From assembly GCF_037325665.1 (NCBI RefSeq), contig NC_090254.1, positions 17,371,141 through 17,435,140 on the forward strand: 64,000 nt of DNA, read 5' to 3'. Positions 51,299 to 63,756 of the stretch are shown piece after piece; position 1 is the stretch's first letter, and each line of letters starts with the position of its first letter. The DNA comes from Littorina saxatilis. Its lineage: Eukaryota; Mollusca; Gastropoda; Littorinimorpha; Littorinidae. A program made the translations under genes and the position numbers. The notes beneath the pieces were generated by a model. It saw only the letters and a program-made list of their open reading frames with translations, had not been told where the DNA came from and made no database searches.

Positions 51299-54200
51299 TC
51301 CCACACACGCACAAAGAAAAGAGAAAGAGAGGAGAAAAAAATAGAAATGATTGCTGAAACTGATCATGTGATGAAAATGGAACAGTTGCAAAACTGACAG
51401 CATGAGACTGAGCAGCTTGTGGTATGAGAAACGCTCACCAGCTTAAACATTAGAATAAAAATGAAGATGTGATATTTCATAAACTGCCATGAACATGATG
51501 CGTGCTACTCTGGGCAAGATATAATTAATCCAACGAACAATCACATTTGCTGTGTCTGAAAATTTGCCTATAGACAAAAAGGATTCTAAGATGAATGAAC
51601 AGGCAACATAAACTTCATCATGAAAAGCCCCCTTTCCTCTTTGTACAAAAAAGATTAAAAAAATATAAAAACACTTCAGAAAACTCATTTCACTCTAAAT
51701 CTTTTCCCCTTAACCCAGGACTTTATACATTCTGGAACCTTAATCAGAAACTGTAACTGAAATACATCTGGTTACAAATACAGTAAAACTGTACATTGAC
51801 ATGTACTTCTACAAATGTGTCAAATATGAAAAAGTTTCAACAAACATATGTCATAATGCAGTGCATGCATACAAAACCCCCAAAACAAAACAAAACAAAA
51901 ACAGAAGCAAAACTACCATAAATTCTGGATCATTACATTATGAGAAATATCTTAGCAAAGTGGAACGCTGATGGAAAAATATGAAAGGAAAACAAAACAA
52001 CCAATAAAAAAAACTCCCATAAAGTGTAGGAGCTTCTATCATTTTTTCAATTAACTCTCAATGAACTATCAAAACATTGAAGAACTGTGATGCAGAGACA
52101 ATACAAAACCACCCCTGTCATATTCAAACTTCATCTTACAAAATCGAGTTTATCTCTTTTTCCTTTTCCATTCTTCTCTGATTTCTCTCTAGCTCTTCAT
52201 TTTTCACTCCGATATATATATATATACAGAGAAATGTTGATGTTTAATTTCCATGCAACAGACCTGTACAAAAGACAAAACTACTCTCACGCATTACTGC
52301 CTCTATTTCTCAGACAATTACATGACTACAACACCTAAAATTTGAACTTGACCATGTTAATAGTTGCCTGCCAGTAGGTACTATAGTTCTCCTTCTCTTG
52401 CATGAGAGATACCACCTTCTGGCAGAAATCGCAACCCTAAACATGTGCCGTACAAAGTACAGAAATTTACTAGCAATAAACACAACACCAAACCCTACCC
52501 AGCAACATTTTGTGTTGAAAGACTGAAAAGAAAAAAGTGAAATTAAGATGAGAATTGAAAAAAAGAGAAAAGCAGGGTAACAGAATAAATGGGGAGAAGT
52601 AATAACAAGTTGTTTGAATGCTGCACATACGGTATTTAGATTGAGAGAAAAATAATACAACTGACTATTTTCATCTCAGTGCCTGAGCAAGTTCAGGCTG
52701 TATTAGTGTACATTGTATATGTCATGCCGAATTCACGGAATTGCAGAATTCGCGGAATCAGCAACATTTTTGCCCATTTTGCGTAATCGGCAAAACGCTG
52801 CCCATTACTTGAAATCCGCAGCGTTTTGCCGAAAATGCGGAAAGGCTTCTAAAATTGGCCCATTTCGCAAAAGTGGCAGCTAGTCTGTTACTTTTTTTGT
52901 CGCTAACATTACTTTACCTCCCTATTGTGGTTTTATGGTCTGTGTTGGTCTGTGTCTAGCATAACTCCGGTAATGCACGAAAACTACACTTTTTGCCAAA
53001 GCTTGCCATAACTTATTGATTGTTGCAACATTTATCCATTCGAGTATCTAGCTGTCTAAGTGTGATGATACCCTAGGCATTTGAGAACTTTAAAGCCCAA
53101 AACGGGCTGCGGATTTCGCAAAATGGGCACATGTTACAAGCCTTTACACGTTTTCGGCAAAACGCTGCCGATTTCGCGTAATGGGCAGCGTTTTGCCGAT
53201 TTAGTGAAATGGGCAAAAATGTTGCCGATTTCGCGAATTCGGCATGACGTATACACATAACCTTCTTTTGTTCTCAGAATACAGAAGGTGGTGATCCTTA
53301 CATTCTTTTTGGGTAGGAAATTCACACAAAAGGCTCCTTCAGAGGTGTGGTGCAACATGTTCAAGAACTCCTCAACATAGCTCATGTAACATAAAGCAAC
53401 TTTTTTCTACTTTCCCCAAGATTCGTTATCTTAATAAGTACACAGTCTTATGATCCCAAAGATCTGAATGGGCGTGTCAGTAAAATTTGACAAAGAGACT
53501 GACAGAGAACATGTATTTATGCAGTATCTTTCCAGCGAAGAAATGTACAGTGGAACCCCCTTTTAAGACCTCCACAAATCTTTAAAAAAAATCAGGTCTT
53601 AAAGGTCCTTGTCTACATTTTTATACCGAAATCGCCATTTGACCATTAAAATGCAGAGTCTATTATCTACAAATATCAACAATACACCCCCTTTCGATCA
53701 GGAAAGACGAAGCCAGTGTAGCCGTTTGAAAATTCATTGTAGTATTCCAGCGTAGTACTCATAGTAGGATATCCTTATTTGGAAAATGCCAAGCGCAAAA
53801 CTCCTCTCAAATCCCGTGCATTTCGTGCGTTTAAAAAAAAGCGTGGACAGCGCTCCAGTGTCAAACTGTTGCTGCACTTGTTTGGGCCTGGCTATAAGCA
53901 TAGTGACATGAATTTGATTGGTCAGTATTTTTAGGCAAAGCACATGTTCTCAGCAAACAGAAAACAAAATATTGGAAGCGTGAGTCACGCTACCCAAAAA
54001 TAAAATCTTTTTTTACATATATTTTTTTTTCTATAACTTTTTTCCCCATGGTTCATTCATCATTTGACATAACTTTTTAGCAAAATCTAACCATAAGATT
54101 ATTGAAAAAAAGCACAAATGTAGACGACCACCTAAAAGGAGGGAGTCTTAAAATGGGGGTAAATTTACAACAGAAAATCTGAGAAAACAGGGTCTTAAAA

Positions 54201-57200
54201 GGGAGGGAGTCCTGAATTGGGGGATCTTAAAAGGGGGGTTCCACTGTATCTAAGTAGCAAGTCTTCGAGTACCTCAGATAATTAACACCCCTCTGTACTT
54301 CATTATGTTTGGTGACACCGACAGCTAAGAGAGCAAAGCTGTTTTTCAAGCCCTCTGCAAAGACTACACGAATTATGAGCGCTAACGTCTGCTTATCTTT
54401 GATCAACAGCATCTGGACAGGCTGAGCGTAAATAATAACTCAGTGACTACTGATCATTATAGGATGAAGATTGGGTTGTCTCTGTTGTTACTGCTTTTAA
54501 TGTTGTTGTTGTTGTTAATGTTGTTATTGCCATTGTTGACTCACCTCTCTGTGTTAAACGTAGACACCTCATCTTCATCAGCACGCTTGGGGTTTTTCTT
54601 GGGGAGGGGTTTCTTTAGTTCCGGTTTCTTCTGCATGTAGGAACATACATAAAATCATTTTTCACACAAGGAGGAAAGTGCAACGAAATCAAAACCTGGG
54701 AACAAAAAAAAGCTAAGGCATATATTTTTTTTAATGAGACAAAGCAAAGATGACCTCTAGCTCAGATGAGCTTATATATTTTCTTTGTCAAACACAGGAA
54801 ACCTAGCAGCAAAAACAAACATTTCAATCATTTTTCAGGCACTTTGTAACATTGGTCTAGTTTTTTCTCAAATTGAATCATGGTTGTATTGTGCAAGCAC
54901 GTAACTTTCTTTCAAATAATACATGTTAAAGGTCAAATGTTAAATTATGATCAGACACTCCGTACCCTAGCTGCGGGTTTGGCATTCTCCTTCTCCGCTT
55001 CCTGAAATCAGAAAATGAATATCTTGTAAGTTTCTTGATGTGGAAACGGTCTCTACAAATTCTGTAAAGTGCACAGGGTACTAAAATGAGTTCAGAGAGC
55101 AAGGACAAATGTATGCATTTTCAAAGTAGGGTTCTCTCCAACACAAGCTTTTGAGGTTTTTTTTGACATGACAATTAACAAACAAACCAAACCATTTTTT
55201 CTTGACAACATGCAATCCTCTTGTATCTGGGTTTGTGATTTGTGAGTGAATGCAGATCGAGACAGTACAAATGAGCAGATTTCTGACTTGGATCTGTAAA
55301 GATTTTCTGTTATGTGGTGCTACTGTTTCGAAGCTAAATGCCAATCTCACATCTCTCCTGGCAACTGGGAAAAACTGAAAACATGAGTTTACTGGTGGTG
55401 GGTTGCATCACTTAACATGAAATAATTAATCAAGCATGCACTGCACAGCATACGAACGTTATGTATACCTTGGTATTGTTCATCTGACGAAGATCTTGCA
55501 GCTGCTTCTGCAAAGCGACGATTTCTTCTTGCTTCTTTGCCTCATCGTCCTGCTTTTGTTTCTGTAGCAAACAGAACATCCATTTCAGTACAAATTCAGC
55601 CACTAGCTTTGCTCAATCTTTTTGCAAAGCTCACCAATATCTGAATTCTTATGACTTTGATGTTGGTCAGTCACATTCCAATAGTATAAAACCTTATGCA
55701 AATTTAGACAAAACAAAGAACGTGTGCGGGAGTTCCCCTGCTACCTGACTTGCACAGAGAGGTAGCTTTAAAAATAGAACAGGGTGTCTAGCAGTTGGGT
55801 CAGTTTGCAGGTATGATGCATGCATTCATATAACTGCTCAAAAAAGTCCTAAAACAGGACACACTTTTATATGAGAAGTCAATTTACAGACCCCATGAAA
55901 TAAACTTCTCTTAAAAGTATCCCCAGACAAATGGCACTCTAACCCTTACTTTTTAAAGTTTTAACCTTGTAAATACCAGGCCTTCCAAATGTAGAGGCCT
56001 CTTGACTTAGTTGGCGATGTGCACACCACCCGTCACAAAACAGCTGAAGTCGGCTCCTGTGACCTATTCCCCATGAACCATCCAGATCCAGATCCAAAAC
56101 TCAAAAGATCAAAATCGAAAATTTTATTGTAAATTTTCATTTAATAAATATACCTACCCGAATCACATGTAGCAGTTGACTCAGTCTAAAGTGCTAGGTC
56201 TGAAAAGGCTACCCGTCTAAGGGGAGCAACCCCAACTAAAAAAGTGTAAACGTAGCTATGGTAATGACGACGCACCCAGGGAGTTACCTCCCCTCCTGCG
56301 TACTACGTCACTACTGCTACTGACCACGTGACCCCTATCATTCGACTCGAAGAATAAATCTCCAAATCATAAGCGGGGTAGGTGGGAGGGACTACGATAT
56401 GTGATTCGGGTAGGTATATTTATTAAATGAAAATTTACAATAAAATTTTCGATTAAATTACATATTCCTACTCCGAATCACATGTAGCAGATTGAAACAA
56501 CAAGGCGGTGGGAAAGAAAAAGTTCAAACTCACTCTCAAATCCTTGTCAAGAGCTGACCTCCTGCCACCATGGCAGGCAAAGCTCTAGATCCATCCTGGC
56601 GAAGAGCCGAGATGTCACGCAGGTAAAAATTCATGAAGACATCCTCGGAACGCCAGTATGCGGTGTGGAGCACCTCCTCCAGTCTTCTTGATCGTAACAC
56701 GGCCAAGGAGGAGGCCCAAGCTCGCGTCTCGTGAGCCCGAGCTGATTCCAGAGGAAGGACAGGCTGTGTCCCCCCTTCATTGCGGCGGCTCCACTCGTAA
56801 GCATGCTTAATGAGCGCCGACACCCACCGGGCCAGAGTCGTCTTAGTAATATCCTTATGTCTCTCCGTATTGAGAGAAATAAACAAAAGCTTTTGAGCTG
56901 CGGATCTAAGAGACTGAGCACGGGCAAGGTAGATGCGAAGGGCTCTAACAGGGCAATTTACTAAGTCTGGATCATTCGGAGCCAGAATAGTGGACAAAGG
57001 CCTGACATGAACCAAAGGAGAAGCTCGCTCGGGAGCCTGGTTTTCGCAAGAAACTCAGGTCGAAACCGCAAAGTAACGGACCCATCTGATTCAAAGGAAA
57101 TGTCGTCCGAATTACCGGAAAGAGCGTGGATCTCACTGCCCCTTCGTGCCGATGCTAGCAGCAAGAGGAAAAGGGACTTGCGTGTAAGATTCGCAAAACT

Positions 57201-60200
57201 GGCATCCCTGAGAGGTTCAAAATCCGCTGAACGCAGAAACTCCATGACCAATAAGAGATCCCACTTAGGAACGGGCGTACGAGACTTGACGTCGGCAAGG
57301 GAAGCGCCCTTGATGACTCCAGCGATCACGCCACTAACATCTATAGAGCGACCTATCTGGCGTAGGGTCGCCGAGATGGCCGATCTTCTTACTTTCAACG
57401 AGGCAGCAGAAGCTCCCTGAGAGGACATGAAAGCAAGATGGTTCGCCACATGCATCGTGCGGGGCGCCGTAGCATCCAGCCGATGCTCGTGACACCAGGT
57501 AACCCAGGCCCTCCAATGTGACTCATAAACGGACGAGGTAGATGCTCTGTGCGAGCGTCCTACCAGGTCCATGGTCAGATCTGATGCCCCTTTGCGCCTC
57601 AGAGAAGACCGCACAACCTCCACGCGTGAAGATTCAGCATCTGAGGCTCTGCGTGGAGGCTGCCGGTGTGAGGCTGTACCAGTTCTCCTCGCGTGAGAGC
57701 GAGAGGAATGGGAGGGCCCTGGGCGAGTCTCAGCAGGTCCGGGAACCACGGCTGAGACGGCCAAAGAGGAGCGATCAGCAGGAGGGACGGGCCCTCCTGC
57801 TCCGCCTTCCTGAGAACTCGTGTGAGTAACTGGAATGGCGGGAACGCGTAAGCCTCCAGGCCTGACCAGGAAATGTCCATCGCGTTCGTCTCCCACGCCT
57901 CGGGATCCGGGAATGGTGAGACGAACACTGGTAGTCTCTTCGAGAACCTGGTGGCAAAAAGGTCCACCTGAGGTTTCTGCACAAGAGACCAGAGACGATC
58001 CAGCGCTCCGTGAGTGATGGTCCACTCTGTTTGAAGCACTCTGTCGGAGCGGCTGAGCGCGTCCGCCAGAGTGTTCAAGCTTCCGGGAAGGTACCTGGCC
58101 GAAAGCCTGATTTGATGCTCTGAACACCAAATCAGGATCTCGCAGGCCCTGACCGAAAGCGACGGAGACCGCGACCCCCCCTGCTTGTTGATGTAAGCTG
58201 CCACTGTCGTGTTGTCTGTAAACAGACGAACATGCTTGGCCTGAAGGGAGGGCCGGAACTTGTCCAGAGCTAGAGCCACGGCTTCTAGCTCCAGCAAGTT
58301 GATGTGCTGCATCCTCTGATCTGCCGACCACAGACCTGACGCAGTCAGCTGGTCTGTGTGAGCCCCCCACCCCATCAAGGACGCGTCCGTGAACAGGTCC
58401 AAATCTGGGGCAGGAAGGGCTATCGGCACGCCCCTGCACACCCACTCCGTGTCCAGCCACGGAAGGGTAGCGGATTGGAACCATCCCTGGAGAGGGATGA
58501 GGGCATTCCAATCCACCGTGGGAGAGTCCACGAACGGCTTCAGCGCCAGCTGAAATGGACGTTTGTGGACCCTCCCCAAGGGGACCAGGAGAGACATGGA
58601 CTCCATCTGCCCTAAGATGGAGGCCAAAGTCCGCAGGGAGGCCCTCGGGAGAGGCAAAGTGGAGCGTATGCACGCCTGGAGCTTGTCCACCCTCTTCTGA
58701 GAGGGCTGAACAGTCCAAGCCACCGTGTCGAAAGACATTCCCAAGTAGGTGAACGTCTGACACGGTGTCAGCTCCGACTTTGATCGGTTGATCGAGAAGC
58801 CAAACAAGTTGGCCTCCCGAAGAACCGATTGGGTATCCTGCTCGCACCCCGCCTGACTCTGACTCAGGATGAGCCAATCGTCCAGGTAGGCACGTAGCCG
58901 GACACCCCGCGACCTCACCAGCGCGCAGACCTGTCTCACGACCATGGTGAAGACCCAAGGGGCGAGAGACAGGCCAAAAGGAAGGGCGCGAAACTGGTAA
59001 ACCTGACTTGCCCACCGGAAACGAAGCCATTTCCGGTCGGCTGGATGCATAAGAATATGGAAGTATGCATCCGTCAGGTCGATGGAAGTCGCCCAATCTC
59101 CCGGGCGGAGAGAGTCCCTGACCGACGCTGGCGTCTCCATCTTGAACCTTATCTCCCTCAAAAAGGTATTGAGGAACGACAGGTCCAAGACAGGACGCCA
59201 TGCCCCTGAGGCTTTGGGGACGGCGAAAAGCCGTCCGTAAAACCCAGGGGAACTGTGGTCGAGGACTTTCTCCACTGCGCCCTTCTGCACCAGGGAGTCT
59301 ATTTCCGACCGAAGGACGGAAATGGCTTCCTGCGAGGAGGGAGGCCTGAACGCCGGCGGACGCCTGACCAGAGGTGCCTTGCCATCTTTCCAGAGAAGAC
59401 GGAAGCCCGACCTCACGACCCCCACGATCCATTGACTCTGTACAGACACGAGCCAGTGGGAAAGTGCCCGGGAAGGGCCCCCCGCCATCACCAGAGTGGA
59501 GGGCGGGGTGGGGGGGAGATCGGGAGCACTTCATTGGGGGTGAGGCTTGCTTCCAGAGCCGCCTCTCCCCCTGCCGGAAGACGGTCGTCTTCTCGCGCCC
59601 CGAGAAGAGGAACGTCCCCGACCCTTGTCTGCCGGTTTGGGAGGGCCAGCAACCTTAGCCTGCTTCGGCTGAGAAGGCTGAGGCTGCTTGGACTGCTTGA
59701 GGCTGTGCAGGGAAAAGTCAGAGAACTGCTGGTCCCTGTTAGCCTGAATTTCCTGTCTTCGGGCATCAAAAACGAGATGCCCAAAGAGGGAACCCTCCAA
59801 GACCGGTGAGGCACGCAAAGTGTCCTTGGTCGCCTGATCCGAAAACTGAGAGTGTGACAGGAAGAGATCCCGACGACACATAACAGAGTGCGCATAGTGC
59901 ACAGCGGAAAGTCTCATCTGTTCTTCATTGACCCTCGCAAGAGCGGCCAACAAAGTGGAGACGTCATCCGCATCCTGATCCTCGCTGAGAGAGAACGGAT
60001 TCAGCGAATCAGTGAGGGCACGAGAGAGGGCCCGAATGAGCGTCTCAGCAATGGAGGCAAGCTCCAGCTGCTGACGCCCTGCCTCTTCAGAAGCAATCAG
60101 CGTGTTCTCAGAAAAGAGCACGCCGTCATCCTTCTTGATAGGCTTGGCCAACAAGGCAAGCATCTCCGGAGGAACTGTCAAAGATGAACGCGGGAGAGCG

Positions 60201-63200
60201 AAAGCATCCAACAAGTTCCTAGGAGACCTCTGCAAAACCAATCGCTTGTGAGACGACAGAGCGAATGCAGAAGCCTGAGAAGGCGAAGCCATCCACTGCT
60301 GAGCCAGCTCCGGAACTGAGCCGTGAGGCACGAGCAGCGGAACCGGAAGTGAAGGAATTCCGCTTCCGGAAGGAGATGGCTTGGCCAAAACTTGAGAAAG
60401 CTGAAAGGCTATGGATGGGGACTCCAAAAACCGGAAGTATGAGTCATCCTCCTTCCCAGAGCGAAAATCAGCCATCGCGGACGGTGCCGTCGAAGCGGCA
60501 GCCGAAGAGACCGAAGCCCCTTCCGCGAAATATCTCGAAGTGACCTCAGCAGCGGCCTCAAGAGCCACTTTGAGTCTCTCCGGATAACCAACACGTGCAG
60601 CTTCGCTGGCGACGGATTGAATATCCGAAACATCCGGCGAAGGACCGAAGTCCACGTTGCTGGTAGAAGGGCGGCGAACACCGTAACCGGAAACCGGAAA
60701 CCCGTCCACTCCAATGCCATCCGAACTCATGCCCTGAATAGGGAAAGAGTAAGAGGACGGCATGCCCACAGCCGCCGGAACCGGAACCGCAGTCGAAGCA
60801 ACAACCGAAGACGGAAGCGCTGACTGTCCCGGCCAGGGCTGAGACACCTGCCCAAAGGGCTGGTGATGCCCCCCCGCGACTGCCACCCGAGAGGAAGCGG
60901 AAGCGGAAGAAGCAGCAGATCCGGTCTGAGCCGGAAAAGTATCAGGCGCGACCGCGAAAGGCGGAAGCGCAGACACTGTGGACGGCGGCCGGAAGGCCGA
61001 TTGCCCAGAGGGCCACGTCCGGTCAACCCCGGAAACGACCCCAGCGGGAGCGTACATCGGGGGACCTATGCTTCCGGCGAGTGCCGGAAGCGCAGCAGAC
61101 GGAACCGGCTGGTCGACTCCGGAAACGACCCCAGCGGGTGCGTACGTCGGAGGACCTACACTTCCGGCGAGTGCCGGAAGCGTCGAAGCCTGAACCAAAT
61201 GCCGCCATTGCTCATCCACACGATGGTCTTCCGTGAAGCCAAAGTGAGAACGAACAGGGGTTTGCGGGTCGTGAACCCGCCGAAAAGGGCTGCTTCCCAG
61301 CAGGGAGCGTCCAGCGGCCTCACGAGGACCTACGGACAAGCCCAACTTACTTGCGTCGCCAACCACAGCGGTAGAAGGCACAGAAGCAACCGCCTCGGTC
61401 AAGGACAGCGTCACAGCCGGAAGCGGAAAGGAAGCCATCGACGGGACAACGGAAGTCGAAGGCTGAGAACGCACCATCTCCTCTCTCACCAACGTGCGAA
61501 GCTCGGGAACCAGCGAAGAAAGCAACGATGAAACCAGCGACGTCGAATCTGCAAGAGGCAGAGAAGACGAGCGAGAAACAACGGTACGCGTAGGTTGATT
61601 AGACTGCCCCCCAACCGGCTGGTCATTTGGGGCAGAAATAGGAACCGTCATAACAGCATTGTTAGCCGCGTCAGAAACAACAACCAAAATAGGCTTAGGG
61701 ACAGAAGTGGAAGACTTGGGTTTAATTTTCCCCTTCGCATCAGCCTTGCCGCGCTCGCGCTTTTTGTCTCCGTCAGACATGCTGACAACAAAATGGAGAC
61801 ACAAAATTCCAAAATGGCTACCACAAAATACGTGACCAACACGTGGCCGAAAATTTCAAGTAGCAACTGAAAATATACGTTCGATACAGTAAAGGAACGA
61901 GCTCACCAACTACCAGTGCAGCGGGTGAAGAGACGGGTGTGGGTGCCGGTGGGTGTCTAAGCAAACACCAAACAGCGAACTTCCACTAGAGCCAAAAAAT
62001 TCACGACCTGCTCCCTAGAAGCTGAAGTGTCGAATGATAGGGGTCACGTGGTCAGTAGCAGTAGTGACGTAGTACGCAGGAGGGGAGGTAACTCCCTGGG
62101 TGCGTCGTCATTACCATAGCTACGTTTACACTTTTTTAGTTGGGGTTGCTCCCCTTAGACGGGTAGCCTTTTCAGACCTAGCACTTTAGACTGAGTCAAC
62201 TGCTACATGTGATTCGGAGTAGGAATATGTAATTTAATGAATGTTTCAACGTACCCTCAAATCGGACTTGCTGGGTTTGCCATCCACCTTGTCGAAGAAC
62301 TCAAAGAGCTGTCGCCACAGCGTGTTCTTCCGCGCTTTCTCGTCGTCTGGGGGCAGGTAGTTTTTGACGGCTGTGCCGTGGTCGCGGTACAGCTGCTTGA
62401 TAATACGCTCCGTCACTTCCCGCACCTCACCTGCGTTATGGTTGAGTGCCACCGTGCAGAAACCCATCATGTTGTCCAGAGTGAGACCGCTGGAGAGAAA
62501 AACACACAAAAAGATGTAGGTTAAATACGCACTAGCCAAAGTAGGGTTCATAGTGGTACAGTGGAACCCCCCTTTTAAGACCTCCAAAAATCTGAGAAAA
62601 TCAGGTCTTAAAAAGGGGGTACATTTACAGAGGATATGGGCGGGGATGTAGCTCAGTCGGTAGCGCGCTGGATTTGTATCCAGTTGGCCGCTGTCAGCGT
62701 GAGTTCGTCCCCACGTTCGGCGAGAGATTTATTTCTCAGAGAGTCAACTTTGTGTGCAGACTCTCCTCGGTGTCCGAACACCCCCGTGTGTACACGCAAG
62801 CACAAGACCAAGTGCGCACGAAAAAGATCCTGTAATCCATGTCAGAGTTCGGTGGGTTATAGAAACACGAAAATACCCAGCATGCTTCCTCCGAAAGCGG
62901 CGTATGGCTGCCTAAATGGCGGGGTAAAAACGGTCATACACGTAAAAGCCGTGGGAGTTTCAGCCCATGAACGAACAAACAAACAAAAAACAAACAGCTA
63001 GAGGATATGAATAGGAAATCAAAAAACTAAGGTCTTAAAAGGGAGGAAGTCTTAAATTAAGAGTCTTAAAAGCGGGGTTCAAATACAGTTGAAGAGAAAT
63101 TTTAATCAAGAAAAAGGAAGGCTGGACAATAGTGAGATTTAGGGATGCACACAGGCCGCTCACATGCTGATGACAACATCAACACCTTTGTCACTTTTAC

Positions 63201-63539
63201 TGCTTCAGGTCTGGTTTAGGTACGAGAGGTTCAAAACAAACTTACAGGGAAAATGTTAAAGTTCAAATAAAACAACAAGGACAGTACATGTCTAATAACA
63301 CAAAGGCATACATGCGCGCACGCACACACACACACACACCCACACACATCAACTCATGTCACTCAGTCTCAATGGAACCCATGCCTAATGACTCTACCTC
63401 ACCTGAGGACATCTACTTACTCATTCAGCCCGTGAGTTTTGTACAATTTCTCCACAATCTCTGCACGACTCTGAGCAAGTCGAGGCGCGACAGTCAGCTT
63501 GATGGGCTTCACACACTCGTGAGGCACTGCCTGGCTTGG
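49044..63539 (-). CDS. CEP104: CEP104, centrosomal/ciliary tip protein, 3' part (9 exons; 5' end outside the window)
   Basis: Exons 63421-63539, 62255-62489, 55469-55561, 54966-55001, 54545-54630, 51111-51219, 50693-50831, 49912-50058 and 49044-49114 join in one frame (344 codons plus TAA). The first two code the end of the TOG-like helical domain, which binds tubulin. The next three code a Lys/Glu-rich coiled coil and linker. The last four code the conserved cysteine-rich block: ICIFCSERNDAFTEEGLD, YWKSCPMLKRC, KCPRCSEAIP and NHCPLCHENLSG, as in vertebrate CEP104. CEP104 caps growing axonemal microtubule tips and works with CP110, CEP97 and EB1. The C-terminus reads SKISRPT where I recall an EB1-binding SKIP in vertebrates. 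The N-terminal half lies beyond 64000. Confidence 0.93.
49222..49264. repeat. (TG)n microsatellite
   Basis: About 20 TG units in the last CEP104 intron. Confidence 0.9.
51254..51297. repeat. (AC)n microsatellite
   Basis: About 21 AC units, 35 bp upstream of the CEP104 exon at 51111-51219 on the gene strand. Confidence 0.9.
52721..53248. mobile_element. Fold-back inverted-repeat element
   Basis: About 528 bp. The left end GTCATGCCGAATTC is matched by GAATTCGGCATGAC at the right. Both arms repeat GCAAAACGCTGCC and CGCGTAATGGGC motifs several times in both directions, so the whole element can fold on itself. It lies in the CEP104 intron between exons 54545 and 51219. Confidence 0.78.
53546..54248. 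mobile_element. MITE A copy interrupted by another inverted-repeat element
   Basis: Outer ends are TACAGTGGAACCCCC and GGGGGTTCCACTGTA. An insert of about 525 bp (53608-54132) has its own inverted ends, GTCTACATTT near the left and AAATGTAGAC near the right, and no coding content. It lies in a CEP104 intron. Confidence 0.75.
56113..62238 (-). mobile_element. DIRS-like tyrosine-recombinase retroelement, copy 2, in a CEP104 intron
   Basis: A fossil element of about 6.1 kb from a family related to, but distinct from, copy 1. Parts: inverted terminal repeats at about 56113-56345 and 62020-62238; internal complementary region at about 56398-56490; gag-like ORF at 59531-61804; reverse transcriptase/RNase H at 57599-59491; tyrosine recombinase at about 56536-57590. 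It has the same transcriptional direction as CEP104 and makes up nearly all of its 6.7 kb intron. No target-site duplication is expected for this family. The ends match closely, so it is young; it looks mostly whole, with about one break. Confidence 0.88.
62557..63088. mobile_element. MITE A copy with nested SINE
   Basis: Left end TACAGTGGAACCCCCC, right end GCGGGGTTCAAATACAG (diverged). The SINE at 62639-62999 with its duplication accounts for the extra length. It lies in the first CEP104 intron of the window. Confidence 0.75.
62639..62999 (+). mobile_element. tRNA-headed SINE, head A, tail 1
   Basis: Nearly identical to the copy at 12030-12380. A 10-bp target duplication AGAGGATATG lies on both sides (62629-62638 and 63000-63009). 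It is inserted inside a MITE A copy (62557-63088) in a CEP104 intron. Confidence 0.9.
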
Positions 63540-63580
63540 CTGAAAACAGAAGAGAAAAATACCAAAAACATCAAGGTCAT

Positions 63581-63584
<4 letters not shown>

Positions 63585-63671
<87 letters not shown>
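63585..63671. repeat. (TG)n microsatellite
   Basis: About 43 near-perfect TG units, 45 bp upstream of the acceptor of the first CEP104 exon in the window. Confidence 0.95.
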
Positions 63672-63674
<3 letters not shown>

Positions 63675-63756
63675 GGTGAGTTGCAAAATATACATATATA
63701 TCACACTGCTTATATATAGCCTCATGCAACTCGCTGCACAAAATAGGTCTTAATTA

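Noticed and set aside
52320-52440. Extra CEP104 exon with a CDFCQKVVSLMQEKENY peptide
   Set aside because: It resembles a Cys-rich CEP104 segment and has a possible acceptor, but it has no donor in frame and the known order of the zinc-finger block is complete without it. An alternative exon remains possible.
53140-53390. Extra CEP104 exon with the peptide FLNMLHHTSEGAFC
   Set aside because: The phases of the exons at 54545 and 51219 already join directly (AG plus G), and this stretch overlaps the fold-back element with no matching splice sites.
57007-61870. Plus-strand ORFs over DIRS copy 2
   Set aside because: They lie antisense to the gag-like and reverse transcriptase regions and are Arg/Ser-rich by GC composition only.
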